In this document: one piece after another, positions 25,913 through 32,723 of the stretch | How positions within the stretch are numbered: position 1 is the stretch's first letter | Layout: each line of letters starts with the position of its first letter | Assembly (NCBI RefSeq): GCF_029266855.1 | Contig: NZ_JAQSWB010000002.1 | Coordinates: forward strand, 434,001 to 498,000 | Direction: 5' to 3' | DNA from: Fluviicola sp. | GTDB lineage: Bacteria; Bacteroidota; Bacteroidia; Flavobacteriales_D; Crocinitomicaceae | DNA: 64,000 bases | Program-made: the position numbers and the translations under genes | The notes under the pieces: generated by a model | What the model saw: the letters and a program-made list of their open reading frames with translations, nothing else | What the model was told of the DNA's origin: nothing | The model's database searches: none

Positions 25913-25982
25913 CTCAGTCCGCCGCGGCGGAAGCAACTGCCTTCTAAGCAGTAGGTCTTTGGTTCGAATCCAAACGGGGTCA
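25903..25982 (+). tRNA. tRNA-Arg(TCT)-like gene with a palindrome replacing the D-loop
   Basis: Has anticodon stem/loop ACTGC-CTTCTAA-GCAGT (TCT), T-arm TTTGG-TTCGAAT-CCAAA and 3' acceptor CGGGGTC. Where the intact Arg copy has CTGGATAG, it has TCCGCCGCGGCGGA (25918-25931), so the D-loop GG needed for the elbow contact is missing and the RNA is 80 instead of 74 nt. The 5' arm GGGCCCG has one mismatch with the 3' arm. It may be non-functional, a processed variant or an intermediate of element insertion. A terminator follows directly. Confidence 0.7.
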
Positions 25983-25987
25983 CCAAG

Positions 25988-26017
25988 CGAGACATGCAAT
26001 TTACATGTCTCGTTTTT
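25988..26017 (+). terminator. intrinsic terminator after tRNA-Arg-like gene
   Basis: Perfect arms CGAGACATG and CATGTCTCG (25988-25996, 26004-26012) followed by TTTTT. Confidence 0.85.
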
Positions 26018-26080
26018 CTTTTATTCTGTACCAATTGATTTTATTAGTTTTTTGAATTAATTTTTGAACTAAACCTTTGT

Positions 26081-26123
26081 CATTACTACAAGTAATTATT
26101 CTTTTTTGGTTCGAATCTAGTTG
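26081..26123 (+). repeat. left boundary repeat of the TIR/HEPN island (tRNA T-arm-like)
   Basis: CATTAC, a short gap, then TATTCTTTT and GTTCGAATCTAGTTG. It matches 30658-30693 in the same orientation with a few substitutions and indels. The GTTCGAATC word is the T-loop sequence of the nearby tRNA-Arg. It could be an attachment-site remnant. The rest of 26018-26243 is AT-rich without a gene. Confidence 0.55.
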
Positions 26124-26243
26124 ACTGTTGGATTTTAATCTAAGAAAGACGAAAAGAAATGCCTATTTTGCATTATGTAATTCTAGTTCTTAAATAGAAC
26201 CATATTATTCGCTTTTATCGCAAAATAAATTTACTTCATACCA

Positions 26244-27203
26244 ATGTCTGACTATTATACTCCCGACCCAATTTGGTTGGATTTCAAAATAGAGAACCGG
26301 GAAGATTATGTAGATAAATATGTAATCAAAGGAAACTTCCATTCAAGTGTTCACGAAGACATAATCAAGAGTTTCAAAACCGTTGAATACTTAATGGCTC
26401 ACGCATATTACCATTGGGAACTTTACGATCAGGTTTTAGTAAAGCTGCTTTCCATCTTTGAAATGTCCGTCAAGTTGAGATCCAAAGAACTCAATAATCC
26501 ATTGCAATTTCAGACTAGAAATGGAAGAACACGGGACAAAAAGCTTGTCCAATTGATTGATGAATTAAAAAACTTCGGATATCCGGCCAATTTGATCCGA
26601 GATTTACAGTGGTTAAGAAAACTAAGAAATATAGAATCACATCCTGATGGTCATCATTTCGCTGGAGCAATGAAAAAGAGAGCTGTGATTCCAGGACTGA
26701 ATATGATTAACCGGCTTTTTATTGATCCCATTGTATTGACTTATCAAAACGAAAGCAACGAACAGTTATTGAAGAGTAAAAACACATTTACCGATGATGT
26801 GTTTATTCACTCGTTCAAAGGAAAAAATGTGTTGGTTCATGATCTCGAATTCTTGGCAAATATTGAACTGAAAGGTAATACATGTGAATATTGGAAAGCA
26901 AACCCAATATTGACCGATACATATGCTTCATTCAGCGAAATGAAATTCTCAAGTCCATTCATATTCTTCCTAACTGATGTCCAAATTGAAAACGGAAACT
27001 TAATAGCAACAGATTTCCAAACTAAAAAGCCTGTAATACTTCAAAGAACAAAAGTCGATGTAAACCTCCAGGCTTACCAGTTACACATAGACGCAATTGA
27101 AAAATTGGAACATACCCCAAAATTTGGCTTGGAATCTTCACATCGAAACTACCTGAACACTCATTTAGAAGAATTCACTTATATAAATTGTTGGACTAAT
27201 TGA
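26244..27203 (+). CDS. HEPN-like protein of the accessory island
   Basis: 319 residues, cytoplasmic, no known full-length family recognised. The N-terminal ~140 residues are helical and end in RNIESH (R128-x4-H133), the R-x4-6-H signature of HEPN ribonuclease domains, preceded by WLRKLRNIESHPD as in DUF4145-like HEPN proteins that assess non-infected versus infected cells in defence contexts (inference). The C-terminal half is beta-rich (IHSFKGKNVLVHDLEFL ... ILTDTYASF) and unassigned. It converges on the TIR operon with a single base between stop codons. The ATG at 26244 follows an AT-rich leader. Whether it belongs to the same system is inferred from the shared boundaries. Confidence 0.65.
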   Translation: MSDYYTPDPIWLDFKIENREDYVDKYVIKGNFHSSVHEDIIKSFKTVEYLMAHAYYHWELYDQVLVKLLSIFEMSVKLRSKELNNPLQFQTRNGRTRDKKLVQLIDELKNFGYPANLIRDLQWLRKLRNIESHPDGHHFAGAMKKRAVIPGLNMINRLFIDPIVLTYQNESNEQLLKSKNTFTDDVFIHSFKGKNVLVHDLEFLANIELKGNTCEYWKANPILTDTYASFSEMKFSSPFIFFLTDVQIENGNLIATDFQTKKPVILQRTKVDVNLQAYQLHIDAIEKLEHTPKFGLESSHRNYLNTHLEEFTYINCWTN

Positions 27204-27204
27204 T

Positions 27205-27738
27205 TTATGTGTTTCTTAACCAATTTTTTAGCCATATTACTGTCCCATCAGGATAAAATATAGCCCAATCGGTAACAGAATTGTCTTTACTATTAGCCTC
27301 CTTCACATAACCGTATATTCCAAAATATTCTTGCTCATTCCATGTCAGTGATGAATCTGTTAGGGGCAAAATAACTGTATTTTCATACCCATCAAATCCA
27401 TCTCCAAGCCCAAGTTCCCATGGAATCCATTTTGAATCCTTACTGTTTGGTGTAGCAAGAAGGATAAATTTGTCTGAAGACTTTATTTTTCTTCGAAGAA
27501 TACCTGCAGTTGAAGTACTTGGAGTATCTGGTAACTGATCGTCTAGATAATCAATATAAACTCTAACCCCTAAGGATTGGATAAGGTCAACAATTGGTTT
27601 TACCCACAATTTATCTTTTCTACGATATGAAAGAAATACTACTTTATCACTCGAAATGGAAAAACGCTTTGATTCATTAAGTACTTCAGATTTTTGAAAA
27701 GTTTGGCTACTTAATCTATTAAAAGTTAGATAACTCAT
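27205..27738 (-). CDS. TIR-domain protein (third TIR of the operon)
   Basis: 177 residues. After ~30 residues comes DKVVFLSYRRKDKLWVKPI, the first strand and BB-loop region of a TIR fold; then SSDKFILLATPNS and SKWIPWELGLGDG with Glu108 as the probable catalytic glutamate, as in NAD-cleaving bacterial TIRs. The C-terminal segment GTVIWLKNWL completes the domain, and there is no fused sensor. Last gene of the five-gene operon, 2 bp after the 140-residue TIR protein, and convergent with the HEPN-like gene. Predicted function: NAD-degrading effector or cyclic ADP-ribose-type signal synthase (inference from family). Confidence 0.85.
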   Translation of the reverse strand: MSYLTFNRLSSQTFQKSEVLNESKRFSISSDKVVFLSYRRKDKLWVKPIVDLIQSLGVRVYIDYLDDQLPDTPSTSTAGILRRKIKSSDKFILLATPNSKDSKWIPWELGLGDGFDGYENTVILPLTDSSLTWNEQEYFGIYGYVKEANSKDNSVTDWAIFYPDGTVIWLKNWLRNT

Positions 27739-27740
27739 AT

Positions 27741-28163
27741 CTATATTGAATATTTTCTTATTGCTTTAACTATTGAATTTGTATTCCAATTTACCATTTC
27801 AATTGCATTTTCCCTGACAATAGAAGAAACACGCTGCTGCCCCCAAGGAATTATTCCAATTATTGGTTTGTTATATTTAAGAGCTAGCTTAAGTTCTCGC
27901 TTAATCCATTCACTATGAGTTGCATAAATTCCAGACATTATTAGGATACAATTCACTGGACGAATTTGTTTTTCTAATTCATTTGTTAAATGTCCAATAC
28001 TTACTTCACTGTTTGGATCTACTTTAGGTCTATGTATTGGAACACTGTAATCCCTAAAGTAGAAATATGGAGCCTCTCTAAGTAAATTTTCCAATCGGTA
28101 GTAATGATCATTATACCTCCATGCGTGGCTTAAAAAAAGATCATATGTTTTTAACTTAGGCAT
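27741..28163 (-). CDS. short TIR-fold protein, DUF1863/ThsB-like
   Basis: 140 residues, essentially one domain. It begins KTYDLFLSHAWRYNDHY, continues with LREAPYFYFRDYSVP and CILIMSGIYATHSEWIKREL (Glu90 in the position of the TIR catalytic glutamate) and ends in KPIIGIIPWGQQR. This is the pattern of the TIR-like DUF1863 family to which the Thoeris signal synthase ThsB belongs. It is one base downstream of the NDT/TPR gene and 2 bp upstream of the next TIR, so the three are surely cotranscribed. Probable role: infection-triggered nucleotide signal synthase or effector. Confidence 0.85.
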   Translation of the reverse strand: MPKLKTYDLFLSHAWRYNDHYYRLENLLREAPYFYFRDYSVPIHRPKVDPNSEVSIGHLTNELEKQIRPVNCILIMSGIYATHSEWIKRELKLALKYNKPIIGIIPWGQQRVSSIVRENAIEMVNWNTNSIVKAIRKYSI

Positions 28164-28164
28164 A

Positions 28165-29394
28165 TTAGCTAGTTTTTGTTTTTATGATTAGGTCCTTTGT
28201 TTTATTGAATGTTTCTAATTCCCATTCTACTGAAGTTAATTCCGTAAATAACTTTTCATATTGTGAAGCAGTTTCTTCCTGATCCAACAGTAGACTACAA
28301 TTGGAGTAACTTGCATAAATCCATTTCAAATCGTTTCGCCATTCATAATCACCCTCGTTAAATACATCATTCAAATGGTCAATAATTTCTGAGCATGTCC
28401 TTTTGGCTTCTACCTTATAATAAATTTTATCTTCAAGATTTTCATCTATACCAGATAACAATAACAGGCATAAAGCATAGTTCTCACCAGTATAGTAATC
28501 TGTATTTACTGTGAATCCTTTTTTATAATACTTGAGTGCGCTTAAAAGAGATTCTTTATCCTGGGTGCTTTCCCATAATCTTTTATAAATTGCGCCAGTA
28601 ATTCCCAATGTTTCAGGATCGTTAGTTTCATCTGGATTATTGCTTTGAATGATTGTTAAAGCTTCAGTCAAAGCAGAAATTTTTGACGGGGATTCGCTTT
28701 TGTAAACTGACAAAGCAAACTGTTGAGTGAAGTATGTTTCGTTAGGAACCATTTTTTGAGCTCGTTCCCATAATTTTCGTGCTTCAATAAAATTACTTTT
28801 GTTCATTTCCGCACGTGCATGTTCAACAAGAGTATAGATACTATCTCCTTTTTCTGTAAGTTCTTTAATAATTTCAATGTATTCCTCCTCATTTAAATTG
28901 TGAGGAGATAGAGTTTGAATGAATTCAAATAAAGGACTGTCTGTTTCTTTTGCTTTGGAAACTGTTTCAATTAATTGTTTTAAATCTCTAACACAACGAT
29001 CAGCTTCACTTTTTCCAATATCATCTCCTAAATGTTTATAATGGAAAATTTTGCTATGACTTAAATCAAATGGTAACTTGCCCTCATCTTCTTTAATAAT
29101 TATAGTTGAATAAGGTTTTGCAGCATGTCTGATTCCTAATTCATAGATCGCATTTGGATTATATGTTGATATATCTGCAATGACTAGATCGGCATAAACA
29201 AGCATAGTGTACATACTTTTATCAATCAATCCACTTTCAATAATTTCATCACCTCTTACACATTGATAACCTGCTGCCGAGGCAGCAGGTTTAATGACAT
29301 TTAAATAAGTCTTATCAAGATCAAATGTCTTTCCTGTTTCCAGATCGGATTTCTTTCCGTATCCCATTATAACAAAACAAATTGGTTTTTTCAT
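28165..29394 (-). CDS. nucleoside-deoxyribosyltransferase-like/TPR protein (DUF4071 type)
   Basis: 409 residues. The N-terminal ~110 residues read ICFVIMGYGKKSDL, GKTFDLDKTYLNVIKPA, ADLVIADISTYNPNAIYELG (Glu85), a fold related to nucleoside 2-deoxyribosyltransferases and to TIR-like glycosidases. The C-terminal ~250 residues are helical TPR-like repeats (EARKLWERAQKMVPN, ALKYYKKGFTVN), resembling the TRAFs-binding DUF4071 family. A plausible role is sensing through the repeats and base-glycoside chemistry in the N-domain (inference). It is in the middle of the TIR operon, 18 bp after the first TIR gene and one base before the second. Confidence 0.8.
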   Translation of the reverse strand: MKKPICFVIMGYGKKSDLETGKTFDLDKTYLNVIKPAASAAGYQCVRGDEIIESGLIDKSMYTMLVYADLVIADISTYNPNAIYELGIRHAAKPYSTIIIKEDEGKLPFDLSHSKIFHYKHLGDDIGKSEADRCVRDLKQLIETVSKAKETDSPLFEFIQTLSPHNLNEEEYIEIIKELTEKGDSIYTLVEHARAEMNKSNFIEARKLWERAQKMVPNETYFTQQFALSVYKSESPSKISALTEALTIIQSNNPDETNDPETLGITGAIYKRLWESTQDKESLLSALKYYKKGFTVNTDYYTGENYALCLLLLSGIDENLEDKIYYKVEAKRTCSEIIDHLNDVFNEGDYEWRNDLKWIYASYSNCSLLLDQEETASQYEKLFTELTSVEWELETFNKTKDLIIKTKTS

Positions 29395-29412
29395 CGTCGA
29401 ATATTTTTAGAG

Positions 29413-29997
29413 TTATTTTGGATACACGGTTACTTTTTGTCTAACGTCCGCAAATCGTTTTTCAAAAGCTAAGTCAATATATTTGTTTGGGTCTTCAATA
29501 AAATCTTCCCATTTTACTAAAACGCAATATCTTTCATCTTCCGACCAATGACATTTCCCAATTTCTGGAATATAATAGTTACGACTAAACTCTTTAACAA
29601 CTGTTTGATCATTAATAAATACAGAACCACAAGTAATTCCACAAGAGCAAGTGTAGGTTCCTTTATATATTGCATTATAGGATTCCGGCAAAACGACTCC
29701 AAGAATACCATTTCTGGTATTATCTGCCCCATGATATAATGATGCTTGCAATTCACGTTTGATATATCTTTGTTCATATCCCACGTTTTCTGAACTACGA
29801 CTACCAATTAGGTGAATAGTAACGGTGGAATCTGAAAGGTGGTTTTTGCGAATTTTTCGCATTATATAATCCTCATCTTCTGAATCAATTGCATCATTCA
29901 GTGATTTGTCAATTATATCAATTTCAGGATGATTCTGAATAGATTCTTTGTACTTATAATCTTCAGTTTTGAATGAAATAAAACACTTATGCCCCAT
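29413..29997 (-). CDS. ThsB-like TIR-domain protein (DUF1863)
   Basis: 194 residues. N-terminus HKCFISFKTEDYKYKESI, then IIDKSLNDAIDSEDEDYIMR, LSDSTVTIHLIGSRSSEN and YIKRELQASLYHG with Glu82 as likely catalytic residue; a Cys-containing loop (CSCGITCG) follows, and the C-terminus is VLVKWEDFIEDPNKYIDLAF. This is close to the common ThsB-like TIR proteins that make an NAD-derived signal in Thoeris or act as stand-alone effectors. It is the second gene of the operon, 3 bp after the DUF2188 gene. Three TIR-fold proteins in one operon is exceptional. Confidence 0.88.
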   Translation of the reverse strand: MGHKCFISFKTEDYKYKESIQNHPEIDIIDKSLNDAIDSEDEDYIMRKIRKNHLSDSTVTIHLIGSRSSENVGYEQRYIKRELQASLYHGADNTRNGILGVVLPESYNAIYKGTYTCSCGITCGSVFINDQTVVKEFSRNYYIPEIGKCHWSEDERYCVLVKWEDFIEDPNKYIDLAFEKRFADVRQKVTVYPK

Positions 29998-30000
29998 GAT

Positions 30001-30228
30001 CTATCCTTTAATATTTTTAGGGTCATTTCCATACGAATTTTTCTCGCGAATTTTTCCATCTTTCCCGTGGATTAAAACTTCAGATTTTTGATTTGTTGCT
30101 ATCTTTTTAGCAATAGTATCCGCTTCTTTTTGTGTTTTAGTTATCACAGTAGCTTTGCTGTTTCCAGCACCTTTCACCTGCCATCCGTCCGGATGAGGTG
30201 TTACATGTTGATTTTTCCCTTTCGACAT
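30001..30228 (-). CDS. DUF2188 small protein, first gene of the TIR operon
   Basis: From ATG 30228 the product has 75 residues: MSKGKNQHVTPHPDGWQVKG, TKTQKEADTIAKKIATN and SEVLIHGKDGKIREKNSYG. This is the DUF2188 pattern (short basic protein with two similar beta-hairpin halves). An ATG 51 bp upstream in the same frame (30279) would add 17 residues that do not fit the family, so 30228 is chosen. The protein often appears beside TIR and mobile-element genes, with no known activity; here it could be an accessory or DNA-binding partner (inference). The stop lies 3 bp before the next start. Confidence 0.8.
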   Translation of the reverse strand: MSKGKNQHVTPHPDGWQVKGAGNSKATVITKTQKEADTIAKKIATNQKSEVLIHGKDGKIREKNSYGNDPKNIKG

Positions 30229-30414
30229 TTGTTCGAATTTTGAGATTTGTAATACATGCCAACTCTCGTAATGACACACGAACCTGAAGGGAGAAATTGA
30301 TTAATTACATTTTGATAGTAGTAGTAGTTCTAAAAAACTATGTACTTTCGTACCTGTCAAAACTGATTGTTAGTGAATCTTTGGTCGGTGACACTTCCAG
30401 TCAGGCAAAAAATC

Positions 30415-30441
30415 AACAGCTCTCTTCAGGGCTGTTTTTTT
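30415..30441 (+). terminator. intrinsic terminator without an obvious gene
   Basis: Arms AACAGCTCT and AGGGCTGTT (one T-G pair) around CTTC, followed by seven T. It is on the plus strand, divergent from the TIR operon, with a TACTTTCG box ~70 bp upstream (30343-30350). This could end a short RNA of ~90 nt (30355-30441). Confidence 0.6.
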
Positions 30442-30622
30442 GTGTTTTGAATTTAGTCAACTTGTATGCCAAGGCACCCAAACTGCCAAAAAGACATAAA
30501 TTTTAACATAATAGATTGCTTCTATGACAGTATTATGACATTTTTGTCACTTTTTATGATAATAAATGTCATAACGGGACGCTAAATAAATTGATTTTTT
30601 CCTTAGTGATTATTACAGCTTC

Positions 30623-30681
30623 AACACAAAAGAATAAAATCTAATAGCTCTTTTCGACATTACATTTTATTCTTTTGTGTT
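30623..30681. repeat. 18-bp perfect inverted repeat
   Basis: Arms AACACAAAAGAATAAAAT (30623-30640) and its exact complement (30664-30681) separated by 23 nt. The right arm leads directly into the T-arm-like word GTTCGACTCTAGTTG. It overlaps the right boundary repeat and has no T-run, so it is not a typical terminator. Confidence 0.85.
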
Positions 30682-30693
30682 CGACTCTAGTTG
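30658..30693 (+). repeat. right boundary repeat of the TIR/HEPN island (tRNA T-arm-like)
   Basis: CATTACATTTTATTCTTTTG followed by TGTTCGACTCTAGTTG; partner of 26081-26123. It is followed by GCGGTAGGGTCAC, whose GGGTCAC end equals the 3' end of the intact tRNA-Arg(TCT). Confidence 0.55.
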
Positions 30694-30704
30694 CGGTAGG
30701 GTCA

Positions 30705-30748
30705 CAAAAAGAAAAAAGCATCGCGAGAGTGATGCTTTTTTCTTTTTG
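30705..30748. terminator. strong bidirectional hairpin terminator
   Basis: Arms CAAAAAGAAAAAAGCATC and its exact complement (30731-30748) around GCGAGAGT. The A-run and T-run flank the GC core on both sides, so it can stop transcription in either direction. Confidence 0.8.
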
Positions 30749-30790
30749 TCCCTCTTTGCTCACACTCCACACTCACACTGATTAGATGCT

Positions 30791-30984
30791 TTTTTCTTTT
30801 CAGTATTGAGTGTGAGGACTGAGTGTGGGATTCGTGTTCGAAGCTTGAATTCTATTTCCCCCTTCGGAGGGGGACCGAGGGGGAGGACAGGCCTAATCTC
30901 CCGCAAACCATTGATTTTATTGTGCTTCCTTATCGGATCAAAGTCGTTCGAATCTAATTGGGTTTTCAGGTGAAATTTCTATTC
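30791..30984 (+). repeat. long diverged direct repeat, copy 1
   Basis: Shares with 32441-32662 the words ATTGAGTGTGAGGA, GTGTTCGAAG, CCGCAA, TTGATTTTA and a final TTCGAA followed by ATTGG. The central part differs (here CCCCCTTCGGAGGGGGACC, a small hairpin). Together with 30749-30790 (inverted CACACTC words) it fills the gap to the terminator at 31043; no gene is seen. Confidence 0.7.
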
Positions 30985-31042
30985 GATGAAAAGTTTTAAA
31001 TCTTGTATCAAATGGGTCGAAATATATCTATACGGGATCACT

Positions 31043-31081
31043 AAAAAAAAGGGAAGCGTCAATTAACCGCTTCCCTTTTTT
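31043..31081. terminator. bidirectional terminator
   Basis: AAAAAAAAGGGAAGCG (31043-31058, from 31047 fully paired) and CGCTTCCCTTTTTT around TCAATTAAC. On the minus strand it lies downstream of the DUF1328 gene. Confidence 0.85.
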
Positions 31082-31158
31082 ATTTCCTTTTCTTCCCTCT
31101 TAAATACGAGGATTTTTTTAACCATAAAATTGAATCTGAAAGTTATATCCGGTTCTTC

Positions 31159-31329
31159 TTATTTCTTGTTGATCGCGGTAAACCCGATGATTCCAGTGAT
31201 TACTACGAGAGCAATAAAAATAAAGAATATAACTTTTGCTATGGAAGCCGCTGCTTCTGCGACCCCTCCAAATCCGAATATCGCAGCTACAAGTGCGATA
31301 ACAAGAAATACTGCTGTCCATTTTAACAT
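31159..31329 (-). CDS. DUF1328 (YtjA-like) small membrane protein
   Basis: A 56-residue product from ATG 31329: [20 protein letters not shown], then [16 protein letters not shown], and the end [10 protein letters not shown]. Two hydrophobic helices with the central GFGG-AEAA turn match DUF1328, a family of tiny inner-membrane proteins found across bacteria with no known function. The gene is short, but composition and match are convincing. A terminator lies 78 bp downstream. Confidence 0.85.
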   Translation of the reverse strand: MLKWTAVFLVIALVAAIFGFGGVAEAAASIAKVIFFIFIALVVITGIIGFTAINKK

Positions 31330-31713
31330 GACTATCTGATTTTAGTGAATAATTTTTATCTATATCTTCTAAACAAGAAACAACATTCATAATCATTAAC
31401 CTAATATTTTAGTGTTGTTTAACAGACTTGAAATCCTGACAATTTAATAAAGCTCTGGCGCGGGTAATTGTTAAACATCCCCTATTATTACAGAGAAGTA
31501 TAACTAAATAGATTAAAAAGTCTTCAACAGAATTTATTTGATGCTACTATTTATGTCGTAATACAAAATGAAACAATTACGCCTGCGTTAGGTAAACGCA
31601 TTTACTGCAAAGCGTGTTTCCAACACCTGTCTTTCGATGTGTTATTCACGTTTTTCCACGTTAAGAACCAGTAAACCATCGATTTTATCCACGGTCGAAA
31701 TCTATTAACTTTC
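31330..31713. other. intergenic region between DUF1328 and DUF2461 genes
   Basis: 384 bp. Upstream sequences of the DUF1328 gene are probably here, but no clear -7 box was found. No gene, hairpin or repeat was recognised. Confidence 0.5.
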
Positions 31714-32391
31714 TTACAAGATCAATTCCCCATTCGAATCCGTAGTTAACACTTCACTCATGTAATCGAAAAATGGGCGAAGTTCCCGGAATGTTCGATC
31801 TAGTCTTTCAGCGAAGTCTGACTGCAGTACTTCTTTGTCCGTAAAATCATGTCTCAAAATAAATTGCTTTTTCCGCAATAGCTCAATAGCAGGATGATCC
31901 TTATCAAAACCTTTTGGGGCTGTTTTTACCCCATCACCCTTTAATTCCCCGAATACCTCTATAAATTTAGGTTGACTTACCAGCTCCTTCCATTCTTCGT
32001 AATTGAAACTGATATCCTCCCGAATACGTTTTAAATCATCCTGATTCGGAGAAAAGAATCCGCCGGCCATAAAACTGTTTCCAGGTTCCATGTGAAAATA
32101 ATATCCGCCTCGCAAATATGCTGTTGCTCTGCTTAATCGGATTCCGAAATGTGTTTTGTAGGGAGTTTTATCTTTTGAAAAACGCGTATCGGCATAAATA
32201 CGAAACAAACTTGCTTTCCCTGATGGTGTTTCAATGGAGTCATGAATCTTCATTTTTTCGAGCAGAGAATCCGCAAAAGCAATGGCGTTTTGATGTGCCT
32301 TCTCATAAACCGATTTGTTTGTTTGGAACCAATCACGGTTATTATTTGCTTTTAGATCGGACAGGAAATCCAGCGTATATTGTTGTATCAT
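31714..32391 (-). CDS. DUF2461 family protein
   Basis: 225 residues, cytoplasmic. Family features: FLSDLKANNNRDWF at the N-terminus, FRIYADTRFSKDKTPYKTHF in the middle, YYFHMEPGNSFMAGGFFSP, and a helical C-terminus. DUF2461 (TIGR02453) proteins are widespread in bacteria and some fungi; their function is not established. Length and motifs are normal. The gene lies between the two copies of the diverged direct repeat and has no operon partner. Confidence 0.9.
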   Translation of the reverse strand: MIQQYTLDFLSDLKANNNRDWFQTNKSVYEKAHQNAIAFADSLLEKMKIHDSIETPSGKASLFRIYADTRFSKDKTPYKTHFGIRLSRATAYLRGGYYFHMEPGNSFMAGGFFSPNQDDLKRIREDISFNYEEWKELVSQPKFIEVFGELKGDGVKTAPKGFDKDHPAIELLRKKQFILRHDFTDKEVLQSDFAERLDRTFRELRPFFDYMSEVLTTDSNGELIL

Positions 32392-32440
32392 AGTATAAAG
32401 GTATGAAGAAGTAAGTCCTATGCTGATACTTAATTTAGAC

Positions 32441-32662
32441 TTTTTCTTTTTTCAGCATTGAGTGTGAGGAATGAGAGCGGGATCGGTGTTCGAAGATTCA
32501 ATTCGGTTTCCCTGACGTCCCGATAGTTATTGGGACTGACGCTTATCAGACTCTGTCAGAGGGAGGATAAGCCAAATCTTCCGCAAGCCTTTGATTTTAG
32601 TGTGTTTTTCTGTCAAATCAAAGCGGTTCGAACCCTATTGGCTTTTGGGTAAAATTTTCTTC
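32441..32662 (+). repeat. long diverged direct repeat, copy 2
   Basis: Partner of 30791-30984 (see there). Its centre has GTCCCGATAGTTATTGGGAC, an inverted repeat, instead of the CCCCCTTCGGAGGGGG hairpin. It ends with GGTTCGAACCC, again a tRNA T-arm-like word. Confidence 0.7.
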
Positions 32663-32663
32663 T

Positions 32664-32705
32664 AAAAAAAAGCCGTTTCCCTATCCGAAGATAAAGAAAC
32701 GGCTT
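32664..32705 (-). terminator. terminator of the T9SS gene at 32724
   Basis: Read on the minus strand: AAGCCGTTTC, a loop, GAAACGGCTT and a run of eight T. It lies directly behind the stop codon. Confidence 0.88.
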
Positions 32706-32723
32706 GTATTACTTAGTATTTGC

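Noticed and set aside
26244-30228. Classical Thoeris (ThsA/ThsB)
   Set aside because: ThsB-like TIR proteins are present, but there is no ThsA with SIR2/SLOG or membrane effector domains; the HEPN-like and NDT/TPR proteins are not ThsA.
30297-30506. 69-residue open frame with a hydrophobic start
   Set aside because: It runs across a terminator hairpin and has no promoter, family or codon pattern to support it.
25034-30748. Prophage or IS element as carrier of the island
   Set aside because: No integrase, transposase, terminal inverted repeats of an IS or phage genes are visible; only the T-arm-like repeats point to integration.
31118-31396. Longer open frames on both strands over the DUF1328 gene
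   Set aside because: They have Ser/Cys-rich or unnatural compositions and no family; the 56-residue DUF1328 frame explains the sequence.
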